This document shows, one piece after another, positions 12,307 to 24,676 of a stretch of 64,000 nucleotides of DNA (the first letter of the stretch is position 1; every line of letters begins with the position of its first letter). The notes beneath the pieces were generated by a model. It worked only from the letters and a program-made list of their open reading frames with translations, was not told where the DNA came from and ran no database searches. This DNA comes from Neocallimastix lanati (nom. inval.). Taxonomy: Eukaryota; Neocallimastigomycota; Neocallimastigomycetes; Neocallimastigales; Neocallimastigaceae. The position numbers and the translations under genes are program-made. The stretch spans positions 151,001-215,000 of the forward strand of contig JACVTC010000147.1 in NCBI GenBank assembly GCA_016946835.1, in the 5' to 3' direction.

Positions 12307-13363
12307 TTAGTTTGAAAAAAAAAACCAATAAATTTTATAAATATTTATATAAAAAAAAATATATATCAAAAATACCAAAAACACTAAAAATACCAAAAAA
12401 AAAAAAAAATTATTAGTATTATAATATTTTTCTTTAAATTAAATGATGAATTTAATTTAAAAATTAAGCAATATAAAGTTTTCAAAGTTTAAAGATTATT
12501 TATTAAATTAATTTAATTAATGATATATAAATAATATTATATTAAAAATTCATTTGTAGGGATAGTTGTTCCGAAGATTTCTAACTTTTAATCACTTTTC
12601 TAAAATATGTATGGGTATACTGTAAGAACTAAAAATAATATATAACAAAAGTATATTCCAATTTAAAAAAAATATATATATATACCAAGTAGAGTACTTT
12701 TTTTTTTATTCATATATCAATTTTCATATATCATCAACAGTCAAATTATAATAAATGTTAGCTATTAAGAATATATATAAAATAATATATTTATTTGTTT
12801 ATTTACTAATATACTAGATGTATGTTTTATCAAATTAAATATTTTTCCAAAAAAAAAAAAAAAAAATTAAAATTTCTTTTAAAAAAATTTAAATTAATAA
12901 ATTTTAAAAGTTATTAATAACTAATAGGTATATCTACATCGAAACTCAATTATAAACTCTATAATTTAATTTAAAATTCAAATATCTTATTCATGATAAA
13001 TATATATAATTCTAATAAAAAAAAATAATATATCAAAAGGAAAAGAAAGATCTATATTGAATCAAGTATTATAAAGGAATTTAAGAATTAATAAAACTTT
13101 AATATTTACATTATGGTTAATAAATAATAATCAATATTAATTATTGTTACTATTTTTTAATATTTTTTTTAAAGTTTATGTAAAAGTCACTTTTTTATTT
13201 TATAATCATTAGCTTAATAAAAATTCTTTGATTTATTAATTTTTATTATTTTTTTTTTACATAAAAATAATTTAATGATGAGTACATAATATTAATATAC
13301 ATATCAGATATGATTGATAAAACAATAAATCATCTGTAAATAGAATATTAATTTAATAAGAAC

Positions 13364-13395
<32 letters not shown>

Positions 13396-16300
13396 TTTTT
13401 ATAAAAAATTATTTAGGATAAAATGTAAGATCTTTATAAAAATCATTTTTAAAATAAACTTAGATATATCATAAATTTATTCAAGTTTTTTTTTTTTAAT
13501 TAATTAATATATTAAAATTATTATATTATTTTCATGTACTAAAAACTTAATTTTTCTGACCAAAAAATAAAAATTTCTCTTCTTTATAGATATATTTAAA
13601 TATTTCATTAACGAATATATTGAAAATAACTTTTTAAGTATACGTACACAAATTTATAAAGTGGAATATTACAATATTTATTACAATTTTATAAATCTCC
13701 TTTATTATTTTTTTTTTCAATAATGAATTGCAGTAGAAATAAATAATAATTCATTTTATTAAAAATAGAAAAATTCCAAATGTTTTTTTTTTTTTCTTTT
13801 TATATATATAATACTTCAAAGACAATTAACATCAATAAAATATTTTTTATATTCTTATTCTTGGTCACAAACAAGTATTATTATAAGAAAAAATAATAAG
13901 AATATCATCTAGGTCTTGAAGCTTTATTACCTTTCATAGATTTAAATAATACATTTAATATTATAAATTTTTTTTTTTTTTTTTTTTTTTTAAATTCCTT
14001 AATATTTCATTATACTTCAATAAAAATATTAATGAATATTCATATGGTTGATATTATCAATCTTTAAATTAATTATCTAGTAAGAGAAATGAAAAAGTTG
14101 ATATTATCATAAATAAACTTGATTTAGTTTATTTTATTTTAATGTTGATGTCCTTGATACGGGATTATAAAATCCTATCAAATTATGATAAATACCAACT
14201 AAAAGCAATAAGATAATTGACTAATAATACTTTTATTTAAATTTTTGTTTTTTATTAATAAAAGTAATTTATCTATGAATTATTATTATTATTATTATTA
14301 TTAGTATAATATTATTATTATTATTATTAGTAGTAGTAGTATTAAATTATTATTATTATTATTATTATTTGTAGTAGTAGTATTAAATTATTATTATTAT
14401 TATTATTATTTGTAGTAGTAGTATTAAATTATTATTATTATTATTATTATTTGTAGTAGTAGTATTAAATTATTATTATTATTATTATTATTATTTGTAG
14501 TAGTAGTAGTGGTAGTGGTATTAAATTAATATTATTATTATTAATAATTAATTAATCCAAAGAACTATTTAAAAAAAAAAAAACTTTATTTATGATTATT
14601 AGTACATTAGCATAAATTAATGAATATTAACCATACTAATTTAGACATATGACAATGAATTGAAATTTTTTTTTTAAATTTTATTTTTAAAAAGAAAGTT
14701 TGTTAAATATAAATATAGATTTCACGTAATATATATAATAATCCTAATATTTAAATATATGAATTTAAATTTTTAATAATTATTTAATAAAATTAATTAT
14801 CAATATTATACAAATAATAAAAAAAAAAAAAAAATTAATATAATCAATTTATATAATTCATAAATGAATATTAATTTTTTAATATTAGTTTTAAATATGG
14901 AATAAAACTCTTCTTAAATTGAGGAGATACATCAATTTAAAGAAGGAAAATTTTTAATATTTTTATAATATATTTCTATTATTTAAAGATATTTAAATTG
15001 TAGTTTTTTTTGATGTTGCTAATTATCCTTCTTTAGTAAAAAGTCGAAGTTATTACATTTTAATAATACTAATAATAATATAATTATTTAATTGTTTTAT
15101 TTTTTTTTTTTTTTTGTTTTGTTTTGTGTTTTCAACATTTATTACTACCATGATTTTTTTTTAATATGTAATGAAAGAAGCTATTCCATATAGGATAAAT
15201 TATCTTTGATTTATTTTAATTTTTTTTTAATAATTCTTATTTTAGATATATAATTTTTATTTAATATTTCATAAAATTATCTAAATATGTTAAATTATTT
15301 GAGTATAAAAATATACTAAATATATAAAAAATTAATTCATATTATATATAACAGTATAAAACAGTATATAAATAATATATATAAAGTGAAATATATTAAA
15401 AAATATATATTGTTATATCAATTTTAAAATATTTTAATGATGTGTATAATATAAAGGCATACATATTGAAATAAAAAAAAATGTATAAAAAAATAACATT
15501 AAAAAAAAAAATAATTAGTTAATTATTCAATTATGTAACTTTTTAATATTATTAATATAATTTTTAACATTTCTATTGGTTTATTTAGTTAGGTTCGTTG
15601 AAAATGAAATAACTTTTTTACTAAAAATACATGTTTTTTTTTTTTTACTTTATTAAATAAAAAAAAAAAAAAAAAAAAAAAGATAATTTTTAATTATTTA
15701 TAAATTAAAATTTTATTGTTACTTTTCCTATAAAGTTTAATAACTTTTTTTATGAAAAACTATTCATTAAAATTAATCTTTTCTTTTTAGTTTAAAGTTG
15801 GAGAAATTTTAATTAAATTAACTTTAATATTTTAAATATTCAAAAAATATTAAACAAATTAACAATTTATTGGATAATATAAATTCATATAATATTAATT
15901 GACTATAATATATAGTAAATATATATTAAATAAATAAAATTAAAAGATAAATATAAAATTTTTTATGGAAAAATTTTTTTTTTTAAAAAAAAAAAAAAAG
16001 TGAAGGTTAAGTTTTATATGAATTTTCAAATTGACGATTATTGGTTAATATTTCCTATGCTCAGTTATAACCATCTCAAAGATAATAATGAATAAAGTTT
16101 AATATATTTTTTTTAATTTAGCTTAATTATATTTAATTATTATGAAAAAATGTTTTTTTTTAATTAAAAAAAAAAAAAATTTTTTTTTTATCAAAGTTTA
16201 AATATGCATTACTTTATAGTTATCACTTATATAGTATACATATATATGCTTAGGGAATAATATTCTATATACTTTTTTTAATAACAAATTTGATATTCTT

Positions 16301-17621
16301 GTATTATTTGTTTATTATTATATATTTAAATTTTCTTTAAATTTTTATTTTCTATGTAAAAAAATATGACATGTTTTTTCATAATTAAATGAATAAAAAA
16401 ACAAAATGAAAAAAAATATTATTCAATAGAAAGAGAGAGAAATGATGTTATATTTTTTGATATATATATATATATTAATTTAAGTTATTGTAATATATAT
16501 TACACATATATTTAATATTTTTTTTTCTATAGTTATCATATTAATGGTAAAATATAATACAGACGAATAAAATTTTTTATTTCTAATTATTAATTATTAA
16601 TTATATAGATTTGATTTTAATATTATTTTCAATAAAAATTTAAAACTACTTATTGTTAAGTATTAACTTTAATATTAAAAAACAAATTAAAAATAAGTTA
16701 TGAGATTAATTTTTAACATATAATAAAATTTATAATTAATTATATTTAATAACAAATCATTTCTTTCTAATTCATTTTCTTTATATTAAAAATTATTCAA
16801 TTAATTATGAAGATCTATTATATTTTTTATTTTTATTTTTATTTTTTATTTTTATTTTATTTAATTTTTTTATTTTCTGGTAATTTTCTTTATAAATATT
16901 AATTTTAATTATATACATTTTTATTTAATAATAATTTCTCTATCTTTTTTTTTTTTTTTTTTTTTTTTTAACCAGTTATAATTAAATATGGTTAGTGTTT
17001 CTTAATTTAGTATAAAAACTTATTAAATAAGATTTCACTTTTAATTCGGAGTTATCTACAAATGAGATACATACTTATTTTTTTTTTTCTTTTTGAATTT
17101 TTGAATTTGTTAATCAAAACCTCTTAAATTTATTAATCAAAAGTAATAAAGTTTATTTTTATAAATAAATACATCTAAATGATCAATACAATTCTACATA
17201 TATTGAAAAATATATTCTTCCATTAATACATTTATTAGATTATATATTTTTATTTTTTTTTTTTTTATTTAAAAAAAAAAATAAAAAAAAAAAAAAATAA
17301 TTATCTAAATCAACATAAAATGAATATAATTATTTGACTAACGTCTAATTTTTAAATATTAATTATTATATTTAAAAATAATATAAAAAATTAAAAAATA
17401 ATTTAAGAAATAGGAAAAAATAACAAAAAATTTACGTAAATAAATGTATTTATTTTGATATTTAATAATTATTTTAATAATTATTTATATGAAGTGTAAA
17501 AATGTAATGGAATTAATTTATTTTATTTTGTAAATAATGTAATGAATTATTAATATTTAATAATAATTTATTAATTTAATTTAATTTAATTTTTATTTTT
17601 ATTTTTATTTTTATTAATTCA

Positions 17622-17652
<31 letters not shown>

Positions 17653-17868
17653 TTTAATTTTTTTAATATAAATTTAAATAAAAAAAAAAAATCATATATA
17701 AATTAAACCTTTTTTCATTAAATATTTTTATTTTTATTTTATAATTTTCTTTTTTTTTTTTTTATTTGTTGTTAAATATTTTTTGACATATTTAATAATT
17801 AATTATTATTAATAATAACTTAGTTATTATTAAAATAGTTCTGTGTGTATAATATTAGGTAAATTTTA

Positions 17869-17901
<33 letters not shown>

Positions 17902-17930
17902 TCAATTAATAATTTTTAATTTTAGTAGTA
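12307..17930. other. AT-rich intergenic region, no gene seen
   Basis: This is about 5.6 kb of A/T-rich DNA. A/T homopolymers occur near 13366-13383, 13971-13992, 15660-15681, 16950-16970 and 17628-17652. A structured trinucleotide array lies at 14279-14545. Reading both strands gave no sustained or family-like reading frame. Confidence 0.65.
14279..14545. repeat. Compound (TTA)n-(GTA)n higher-order array
   Basis: A unit made of several TTA triplets, then TTTGTAGTAGTAGTATTAAA, is repeated in tandem about four times with a period near 52 bases. The last unit has an enlarged, interrupted GTA tract (GTAGTGGTAGTGG). Confidence 0.85.
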
Positions 17931-17956
17931 ATATATATGTTATGAAACATATATAT
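17931..17956. promoter_or_regulatory. Perfect palindrome upstream of FeoAB1
   Basis: ATATATATGTT and AACATATATAT form perfect 11-base arms around a 4-base centre (ATGA), 73 bases between the end of the palindrome and the ATG. The same arms with a 4-base centre recur before FeoAB2 at almost the same distance. It is a candidate binding site for a shared regulator; chance is possible in AT-rich DNA. Confidence 0.45.
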
Positions 17957-18001
17957 TAAATTAGTTTAAATTTTTTTTTTTTTTATTTTTAAAGAACAAA
18001 A

Positions 18002-18029
18002 TTTAGTCAATAAAGTTAAATTAATCAGT
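18002..18029 (+). promoter_or_regulatory. Conserved FeoAB leader motif
   Basis: TTTAGTCAA at 18002-18010 and AATCAGT directly before the ATG are shared with FeoAB2 (37066-37074 and 37085-37091), while the bases between differ. This may be a 5' UTR or translation-context element, or recent shared ancestry. Confidence 0.4.
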
Positions 18030-20357
18030 ATGAAACTTTCAGATTTAAAAATCGGTGAATCGGCTTATATTTTGCAGGTTAATGGGGATGAGGCATTTGC
18101 ACGTCGACTCTCAGAGATCGGTTTCATACGTGGTGAAAAGATTTTTAATCACATGAAAGCCCCATTACTAGATCCAGTTGAATATGAAATTATGGGTACT
18201 ACCGTGACTTTACGTCGTTCTGAAACTAAATTTATTGAAATTTCATCAACTCCAGTTGATAAAATTTCATGTCCTTCAAGTTTAAGTTCCCTTAATATTA
18301 ATGAAAATGATCCTCTAAGAAATACATGTAATTGTCATAAGGAGAATGAGAATTGTAAATGTAATCATGAACAAGATATTACAGATTCTGATCAAAAGGT
18401 TATTAATGTTGAAGATATTACTGAAGAAGAAGCTGATAATGCTATTCCAAATATTTGTAAATTTTGCCCAGATCAAAAGGATTGTGAAAAGAGAAAGGGT
18501 TATGTTTTTTCTAATTTACGTTTCAGAAAATGGAATGGTCAAACTGTAAAGGTAGCTCTTGTCGGTAATCCAAACTGTGGTAAGACTACTCTTTTCAATC
18601 ATATTAGTGGTGGTCATGAAAAAGAAGGTAATTACTGTGGTGTTACTGTTGATTCTAAGGAAGGTAAATTTATTCATAATGGATATAAGGTTAAGCTTAT
18701 TGATTTACCAGGTACCTATTCATTAGCATCCTATTCTCCAGAAGAAAAGTATGTCGAAGACTACTTAAAAAATAATACCGTTGATGTTATTCTTAACGTT
18801 CTCGATGCCAATAATTTGGAACGTAATCTTTACTTGACTTTACAATGTCAAAAAGCTAATGTTCCAATGGTTGGCGCCTTGAATTTGTATGATGAATTGG
18901 AAAAGAGAGGAGATTCAATTGATTGTGATGAATTGGGTAAACGTTTAGGAATGAAATTTATGCCAACGACATCTCTTTACGGTAAAGGTTTAAAGCAATT
19001 GTTTGATGAAGTCATTGCTGCCAAAGGTACTACTCCAAAGTTTTCAAAGAACGCTGCACTTGTTGATACCAGTAATACTGGTGAAAGTTATGCTTACATT
19101 AACCAAGTATTAGAAGGCATTTATACTAAAAGTAAGGATGGTAAGAGTAAAATTTCATCTTGGATTGATGCTTTTGTTACCAATAGATGGCTTGGTTTTA
19201 TTATTTTCTGTGCCCTTATGTATGGTATTTTTATGCTTACCTTTAAGGTTGGGGATTACTTTATGGGATGGATTGAAGATTTATTTGCTTGGATTGGTGA
19301 AAAAATTACAGATAGTATGGCGGATGGTTGGTTTAAAGATTTCCTCAATGATGCTATCATTGGAGGTGTTGGTGGTGTGGTCGTCTTCCTTCCAAATATT
19401 CTTATTTTATTCTTTTGTATTTCCCTCTTGGAAGAAACTGGTTACATGGCCCGTGCTGCTTTTATTTTAGATCGTATCATGAGATTATTTGGTCTTCATG
19501 GTAAATCTTTCATTCCAATGATTTGTGGTTTTGGTTGTACTGTACCCTCAATCATGTCTACGAGAGGTATTGAAAATCGTAAGAACCGTTTAGTTACTAT
19601 TCTTGTAGCTTCATTATTCTCTTGCTCTGCAAGACTTCCAGTTTATGATGTCCTTGCAAACACTTTCTTCCCAGATCATGTTACTCCCATTATTTTCTCC
19701 ATTTATGTTGTAGGTGTTGTTATGGCTTTAATATTAGCAAAGATTTTCAGTTTATTCCTTGTAAAGGAACCAGAAATGAACTACTTGATGGAACTTCCAG
19801 AGTATAGACTTCCATCTATTCTTAATATCTTAAAACATACTTGGGAAAGAGGTAAATTATATCTTAAGAAGATGGGTACTGTTATTTTAGCTGCTAGTGT
19901 TATCATTTGGATTCTTTCTTACTTCCCTCATCATGAAGATGAAGAAGGTAATTTAATAACTAAAGAAACATGTATGGGGGAAATTGGTCAATTCATTGAA
20001 CCAATATTTAAGCCACAAGGTTTTAATTGGCAAATGGATGTTGGTCTTCTTACTGGTCTGGGTGCTAAGGAACTTGTTGTTTCTACCTTAAATATTATCT
20101 ATGGTGGTTCTGATGAGGATGAAGAAGAAGAACAAACCGCTAATTTATCTGAAAAACTTAAGAATTCTGGTGATCTTAATGCCAGAGGTGCTTACGCCTA
20201 TATGCTTTTCAGTTTACTATACTTCCCATGTATAGCAGCTATTATTGCCATTGGGCAAGAAGCAGGATGGAAATGGGCAGGATTTGTTGTTTTATACACT
20301 TTAGTATTAGCTTGGGTTGTTTCAGCTATATTCTATGGAATTGCTAGTATCTTTTAA
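18030..20357 (+). CDS. feoAB: FeoAB1: fused FeoA-FeoB ferrous iron transporter
   Basis: This is an intronless 775-residue protein expected to move Fe(II) across the plasma membrane, gated by its GTPase domain. The FeoA (SH3-like) domain spans 1-72. A Cys-bearing linker (C81, C100/C102, C109/C111, C143/C146/C152) leads to the FeoB G domain with G1 GNPNCGKT (179-186), G2 T206, G3 DLPG (225-228), G4 NLYD (285-288) and a G5-like SLYGKG (315-320). The transmembrane part (about 385-775) holds both gate segments, with ICGFGC (498-503) and SCSARLPVY (531-539), plus FPCIA (732-736). All key residues are present. Fusion of FeoA to FeoB is characteristic of bacteria, notably Bacteroidetes, so horizontal acquisition is the likely origin. 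An acidic stretch (694-701) sits in a late loop. Two further copies follow downstream. Confidence 0.95.
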   Translation: MKLSDLKIGESAYILQVNGDEAFARRLSEIGFIRGEKIFNHMKAPLLDPVEYEIMGTTVTLRRSETKFIEISSTPVDKISCPSSLSSLNINENDPLRNTCNCHKENENCKCNHEQDITDSDQKVINVEDITEEEADNAIPNICKFCPDQKDCEKRKGYVFSNLRFRKWNGQTVKVALVGNPNCGKTTLFNHISGGHEKEGNYCGVTVDSKEGKFIHNGYKVKLIDLPGTYSLASYSPEEKYVEDYLKNNTVDVILNVLDANNLERNLYLTLQCQKANVPMVGALNLYDELEKRGDSIDCDELGKRLGMKFMPTTSLYGKGLKQLFDEVIAAKGTTPKFSKNAALVDTSNTGESYAYINQVLEGIYTKSKDGKSKISSWIDAFVTNRWLGFIIFCALMYGIFMLTFKVGDYFMGWIEDLFAWIGEKITDSMADGWFKDFLNDAIIGGVGGVVVFLPNILILFFCISLLEETGYMARAAFILDRIMRLFGLHGKSFIPMICGFGCTVPSIMSTRGIENRKNRLVTILVASLFSCSARLPVYDVLANTFFPDHVTPIIFSIYVVGVVMALILAKIFSLFLVKEPEMNYLMELPEYRLPSILNILKHTWERGKLYLKKMGTVILAASVIIWILSYFPHHEDEEGNLITKETCMGEIGQFIEPIFKPQGFNWQMDVGLLTGLGAKELVVSTLNIIYGGSDEDEEEEQTANLSEKLKNSGDLNARGAYAYMLFSLLYFPCIAAIIAIGQEAGWKWAGFVVLYTLVLAWVVSAIFYGIASIF

Positions 20358-20583
20358 GATTAATAAAATAAAAAAAAATAAAATATTTATATATAAATAT
20401 ATATAAATATATATATATGACGTTTAAAATAAAATTTATTAATAATAAATATTATAATTTAGTTTATCTAAAAAATAATTAATAATTTATTTAACAATTA
20501 TTTCTATATTTAAAAAAAAACAAAGTTTTTTTTTTTTTTTTTTTTCTTAATCCAAATTATGAAATTAATCATTAATTTAAGAA

Positions 20584-20619
<36 letters not shown>

Positions 20620-21065
20620 TAAATAAAAATAATTATTATGTATTATTAGTAATAATTATAATAATTTATTATTAAAGAATATCCTTTTTAATTTTTTTTT
20701 ATAATACATAATTATCATTGATTATTTATCCAATTAATTATTAACTGTTTAAATCTATTTATATTTATTTATATCTAATATTTTTTTATAAAATAATACT
20801 TTTTTTTAAAAAGTATAAAAAAATTTTTTTAAATTTATAACTTTTAAATAAAAATATATTATTAATTAATAAAATAATTAATTTAAGATAAATTTATAAA
20901 TATATAAAAGTTGAAAAATATTTTTAAAAAGAAGTATTTGTGTTATTTGTATTATTATATAGTTTTATAAATGATATAAATAAATAAATTTTAAAGTTTT
21001 AAAAAGAAATAGTTTTTTTTTTTGAAAATATCTTTTTTATTATTTTAATTTTTCTTTATGTTAAA
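20358..21065. other. AT-rich spacer
   Basis: No gene is seen. The stretch holds a T run near 20525-20545 and a TA microsatellite near 20592-20620. Confidence 0.7.
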
Positions 21066-21109
21066 CATTAAGAGTGGAAAAATTCTCTTTTATTAATGAT
21101 AGATGTCCT
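21066..21109 (+). repeat. Direct repeat, left (possible target-site duplication of LINE remnant 1)
   Basis: The repeat AGAGTGGAAAA-x-TTCTCTTTTA...GATAGATGT recurs at 21969-22011 with two substitutions and one extra T. It brackets the retroelement body and its poly(A) tail. Confidence 0.65.
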
Positions 21110-21968
21110 GGACTAAAGAATCTAGAACACTGTATAAAAAAATCAAATAATATAAATGTGTAAAATATGACGATATTTTAGAATGTTACTCCATTAAAAG
21201 AAAAATCGTCTCAGAAGATTGCCCTAAATGTTTCCTTTGTTGTGGTGTTAATGTACCCAGCTTTTCTCACTGGATCTTTGCCTGTAAAGATTTGGAAAAT
21301 TACAGAAATAAATCTTTACCTTTTCTAGATGATCTCTTTTTGAAGTTTGCAATGATAATTGAACAATAATCCTTGGATGTTTCTATAGATTCAGAAAAGG
21401 ATTATGATAGTAATATTTATTATTATATATTGTGTGCTCTTCTTGGCGGGCATTAAATATATATTCAAAAATTAAAGTTAATGATAGGGAACAAAGACAA
21501 TTAGTTGACAATATTTTTAAAACAAAATTCAACTTCGTCATCTATTTCGTATTTTGTGGGGATTGCGGAGTTTCTAACAAATGTAATACCATTAATTTGT
21601 CGATCTTTTAGATTGATGATGAAATGGTATTCCCATTGAAACTACCGTTGCCGAGAGCGTCGACGTCGAAATGATAAGGCATGGATTTTCACCTCCCGGT
21701 GAAATGACAGATACAGATTCGATTGATAACACTAATACTGAAATTATTACTCGCAATAATGGACGTGGTATTATTATCGAGGAATGGGAAAAGTTAGAGA
21801 CTATTGCTTCTAACGCACTTTTATAATTTTACAATATATAATATTTTATTTTATTTCATGTATTTTATTATTTTTTTTCCTTTAAAATCATGTAATTTTA
21901 TTATTATTATTATTATAAATTAAATAAAGTTATTCTCTTAGTCTAAAAAAAAAAAAAAAAAAAAAAAA
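21110..21968 (+). mobile_element. LINE remnant 1: 5'-truncated 3' end with poly(A)
   Basis: The coding remnant is broken by stops. One part (about 21190-21330) contains a Cys/His pattern, CPKCFLCCG then HWIFACKDLENYR, like the zinc knuckle after the reverse transcriptase domain of non-LTR retrotransposons. Another frame (about 21667-21826) closes with an Asp/Asn-rich tail ending EEWEKLETIASNALL and a stop. AATAAAG then precedes a poly(A) tail at about 21943-21968. Base composition is richer in G/C than the surroundings. This is a dead, 5'-truncated copy; the family call rests on the knuckle, the tail and the flanking repeats. Confidence 0.65.
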
Positions 21969-22011
21969 CATAAGAGTGGAAAAGTTCTCTTTTATTAATG
22001 ATAGATGTTCT
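21969..22011 (+). repeat. Direct repeat, right (possible target-site duplication)
   Basis: This is the near-identical partner of 21066-21109, starting immediately after the poly(A) tail of LINE remnant 1. Confidence 0.65.
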
Positions 22012-22620
22012 AATTATAGTTTTATGAAACTCTATTGATAATCTATGGTTATCCTTTCTAGAGTTCCCAATGATGTGGACTGTTTTTCCAGGTTCATGGA
22101 GGGTTGATGGAAAAGGAATAGTCTATATCAGGTGTACTTATTATAGCTTTCTGTGATTCTGGTGATAACCAATGGCTATCCTTTCTTAAGTGTCTTCTAA
22201 TACAAAGAGAGAAAATTAGGAAAATAGAGGAAGACTATAGAAAGTGAACCTGATGTTTTATACTGTTTTAAACTGGATATGTAGTAACATTGAAGTTGTA
22301 TAATTAATAATATCATGGAGTTTCTTTGATATGAATCTATTATATTTTTTACTTTAGCATTATTTTGTATATGTATTTTCTTTCTATAGTATTATTTGAT
22401 CTCTCATGTAGCTATTGTAATATGGAAATGTAGGAGATTGATTCACTCCAAAGCTCGTGTCTAAGACTTTATTAAACCGATGGGAATCATTTTATTGCCT
22501 TTCACTACTAATATTTTATTTATATTTACACTTTAGTTTATATATGATTATTTTATAGAAAATTATTACATTAATCAAAAGCTTTATTAATCGAAGAGAA
22601 AATCAAAAATTCAAAAGGTA
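22012..22620. other. GC-richer non-coding patch, probable retroelement debris
   Basis: No sustained reading frame is seen. An imperfect internal repeat is visible: ATGGTTATCCTTTCTAG near 22045 and ATGGCTATCCTTTCTTAAG near 22165. The composition differs clearly from the normal intergenic A/T background. Confidence 0.45.
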
Positions 22621-24053
22621 TAAAAAATTTTATTAACAATTGCAATTCTACAAAAGACGTTTATCTTACCTAAATATTAACTCTACAAGTATTTAAAAAA
22701 AAAAAAAAAACAGAATTGGAAAAAAGAGATAAAAATATTTCTTAATAATAGTAACCCCTACCTTTTATCTTTCAAGTCGAAAGTTTAACCTAGAACGAAT
22801 TGCTATACCTACTTAGGTGTACTGTTTTCAAATGATTTATATAGAAAATGAATCATAAAAATTAGAAAAAACACTTCTTTCCATTAGAAGATTTCTTAAA
22901 AATCCTCATATTCCTATCCCTTATAAAAGAATGTTATTTTCAGCTATAGTAATTAGACAAAATTAATATTATTCATCCTCTACTTGGATCTAATAAAGAA
23001 AGAACGAGAAGTACACAGATACTAGTTAATTCAGGATTATACTGGATTGAAGGATTTTCTAATGGGTATAGCTTTACATCCCTTTATTGTGTTTCTAAAG
23101 AACTTAATATTCCCTCTTTTGGCAAAATGTGCGATTGTTCAGGTAAAGTGTTTTTTTAAAAAAAAAAAATGTAAAAATTCCAATTGTATTATCTCCGATT
23201 TACTTAAAGATATATCACGTTTAGGGATGTCATGTATAGGATAAAGAAAGTTAAAAAAAATTTTAGCAGACAAATTAGATAAATTTTCAAAAAAATAAAA
23301 ATAAAAAAAAAAAAAAAAAAAAAAAAGCATTTATAAACTTTTACTGGGATAGAGATATAGCAGGCAGGAAAATCAATCAAGGCTACATGGCTTATAAGAA
23401 AAATAAATTTGAGAAAACTAGAGACTACCGAAAGCTCAACTTTAAGTAAGTATCCTTAATATAACATTGGCTTCCGATGGGTACTTCGTGCCAGATGAGG
23501 ATGTAAATTCGATATTCGTGTTGTCAAAGCCATCAATATAATTGATGACGATTATCCAGAATGATGTCCTTGTTGCTATAGAGAAAATAGTAATCCTCGA
23601 TAGGAATGCTATCTTTTCCAGTGAATTTCGAATGAAATATTTTTAAGGATATTGAAATTCTTTATGAAAATTTTTTTTTATAATTTCCAAATATTATCCA
23701 ATATTAAATGGTAATGTAAACATTATTGTCATAGATATTAATAATGTAGAATCAAGTGCAGATTCTGATAGTAGTAACGAAGTTTATAATATTAATAATA
23801 ATAACAATAGAAATAATATTGTAATAGTAGGATTAATGATAGAGAGAGATAGAAATATTAATATTAGAGATAGTGAAAATAATAGTATAGTAACTAATAA
23901 TGTAGTGAATAGATCTTCAAGTATCAATTTTCCTATTTATATTAAGAAATTATTATGACAGAATTAAAAAAAAAGATATTTCTAATATCAAAGAATTTTT
24001 AATACTGAAAAAGAATATAGAAATCTTTTGTAGTATATTAAAGAAATTTTAAG

Positions 24054-24113
<60 letters not shown>

Positions 24114-24638
24114 TTGATAATTAGATTTAAGTATTAATTTATAATATGGGAAGATACTTTCTTAAATAATAATATTCAGCATGGAAGGTTTGGACTTATT
24201 AAGGTCTTCAATATTCAAATCTTCTTATCTTACAATTCAATCTTCTGAATTATTTTATAATTTTATAAAAAAATAATGAAAAATTAGAAAAAAAAAAAAA
24301 AAAAAAAAAAAGTTTAATTATTGGAGATCTTTATCAATTTAATGATAGTATTAATAATAATAAATAATTAATAATAAATGATTACTGTAAATTATTTAAC
24401 AATAAATTTAAGATATTCTTTATACTTTAAAAAAAAAATATAAGTATGTCTTTATTATTATTATTAAGATAATAAAGTATATCTTAATTATATATATATA
24501 ATTAATATAATTAATACAAATAAATATATATATAAATATATTTATTTTTTTTTTTTAATGTAAAAAAAAAATTTCATTTATATTTTATTTTCATCTATTT
24601 TTTTAATAACTATTATTAAATAAAGTTTATTCCTAATC

Positions 24639-24673
<35 letters not shown>
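22621..24673 (+). mobile_element. LINE remnant 2: RT C-terminal half, knuckle, Asn-rich tail and poly(A)
   Basis: Frames shift repeatedly. In order one reads YLGVLFSND (22810 region), then LLSIRRFLKNPHIPIPYKRM (22875-22935), LYWIEGFSNGYSFTSLYCV near 23040-23095, SNCIISDLLKDISRLGMSC near 23180-23235 and FYWDRDIAGRKINQGYMAY near 23340. A CPCCYREN knuckle follows near 23565, and an Asp/Ser/Asn-rich end (23740-23957). This order is that of a non-LTR reverse transcriptase thumb and C-terminal region. Poly(A) runs interrupt the frame at 23159 and 23295-23326. AATAAAG precedes a terminal poly(A) at about 24640-24673, as in remnant 1, so they may be one family. Confidence 0.65.

Positions 24674-24676
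<3 letters not shown>

Noticed and set aside
18030-20357. Bacterial contamination as the source of FeoAB
   Set aside because: Three copies are embedded in the same AT-rich DNA as intron-containing fungal genes and retroelements, with AT-shifted codon use, no bacterial operon neighbours and no Shine-Dalgarno-like site.
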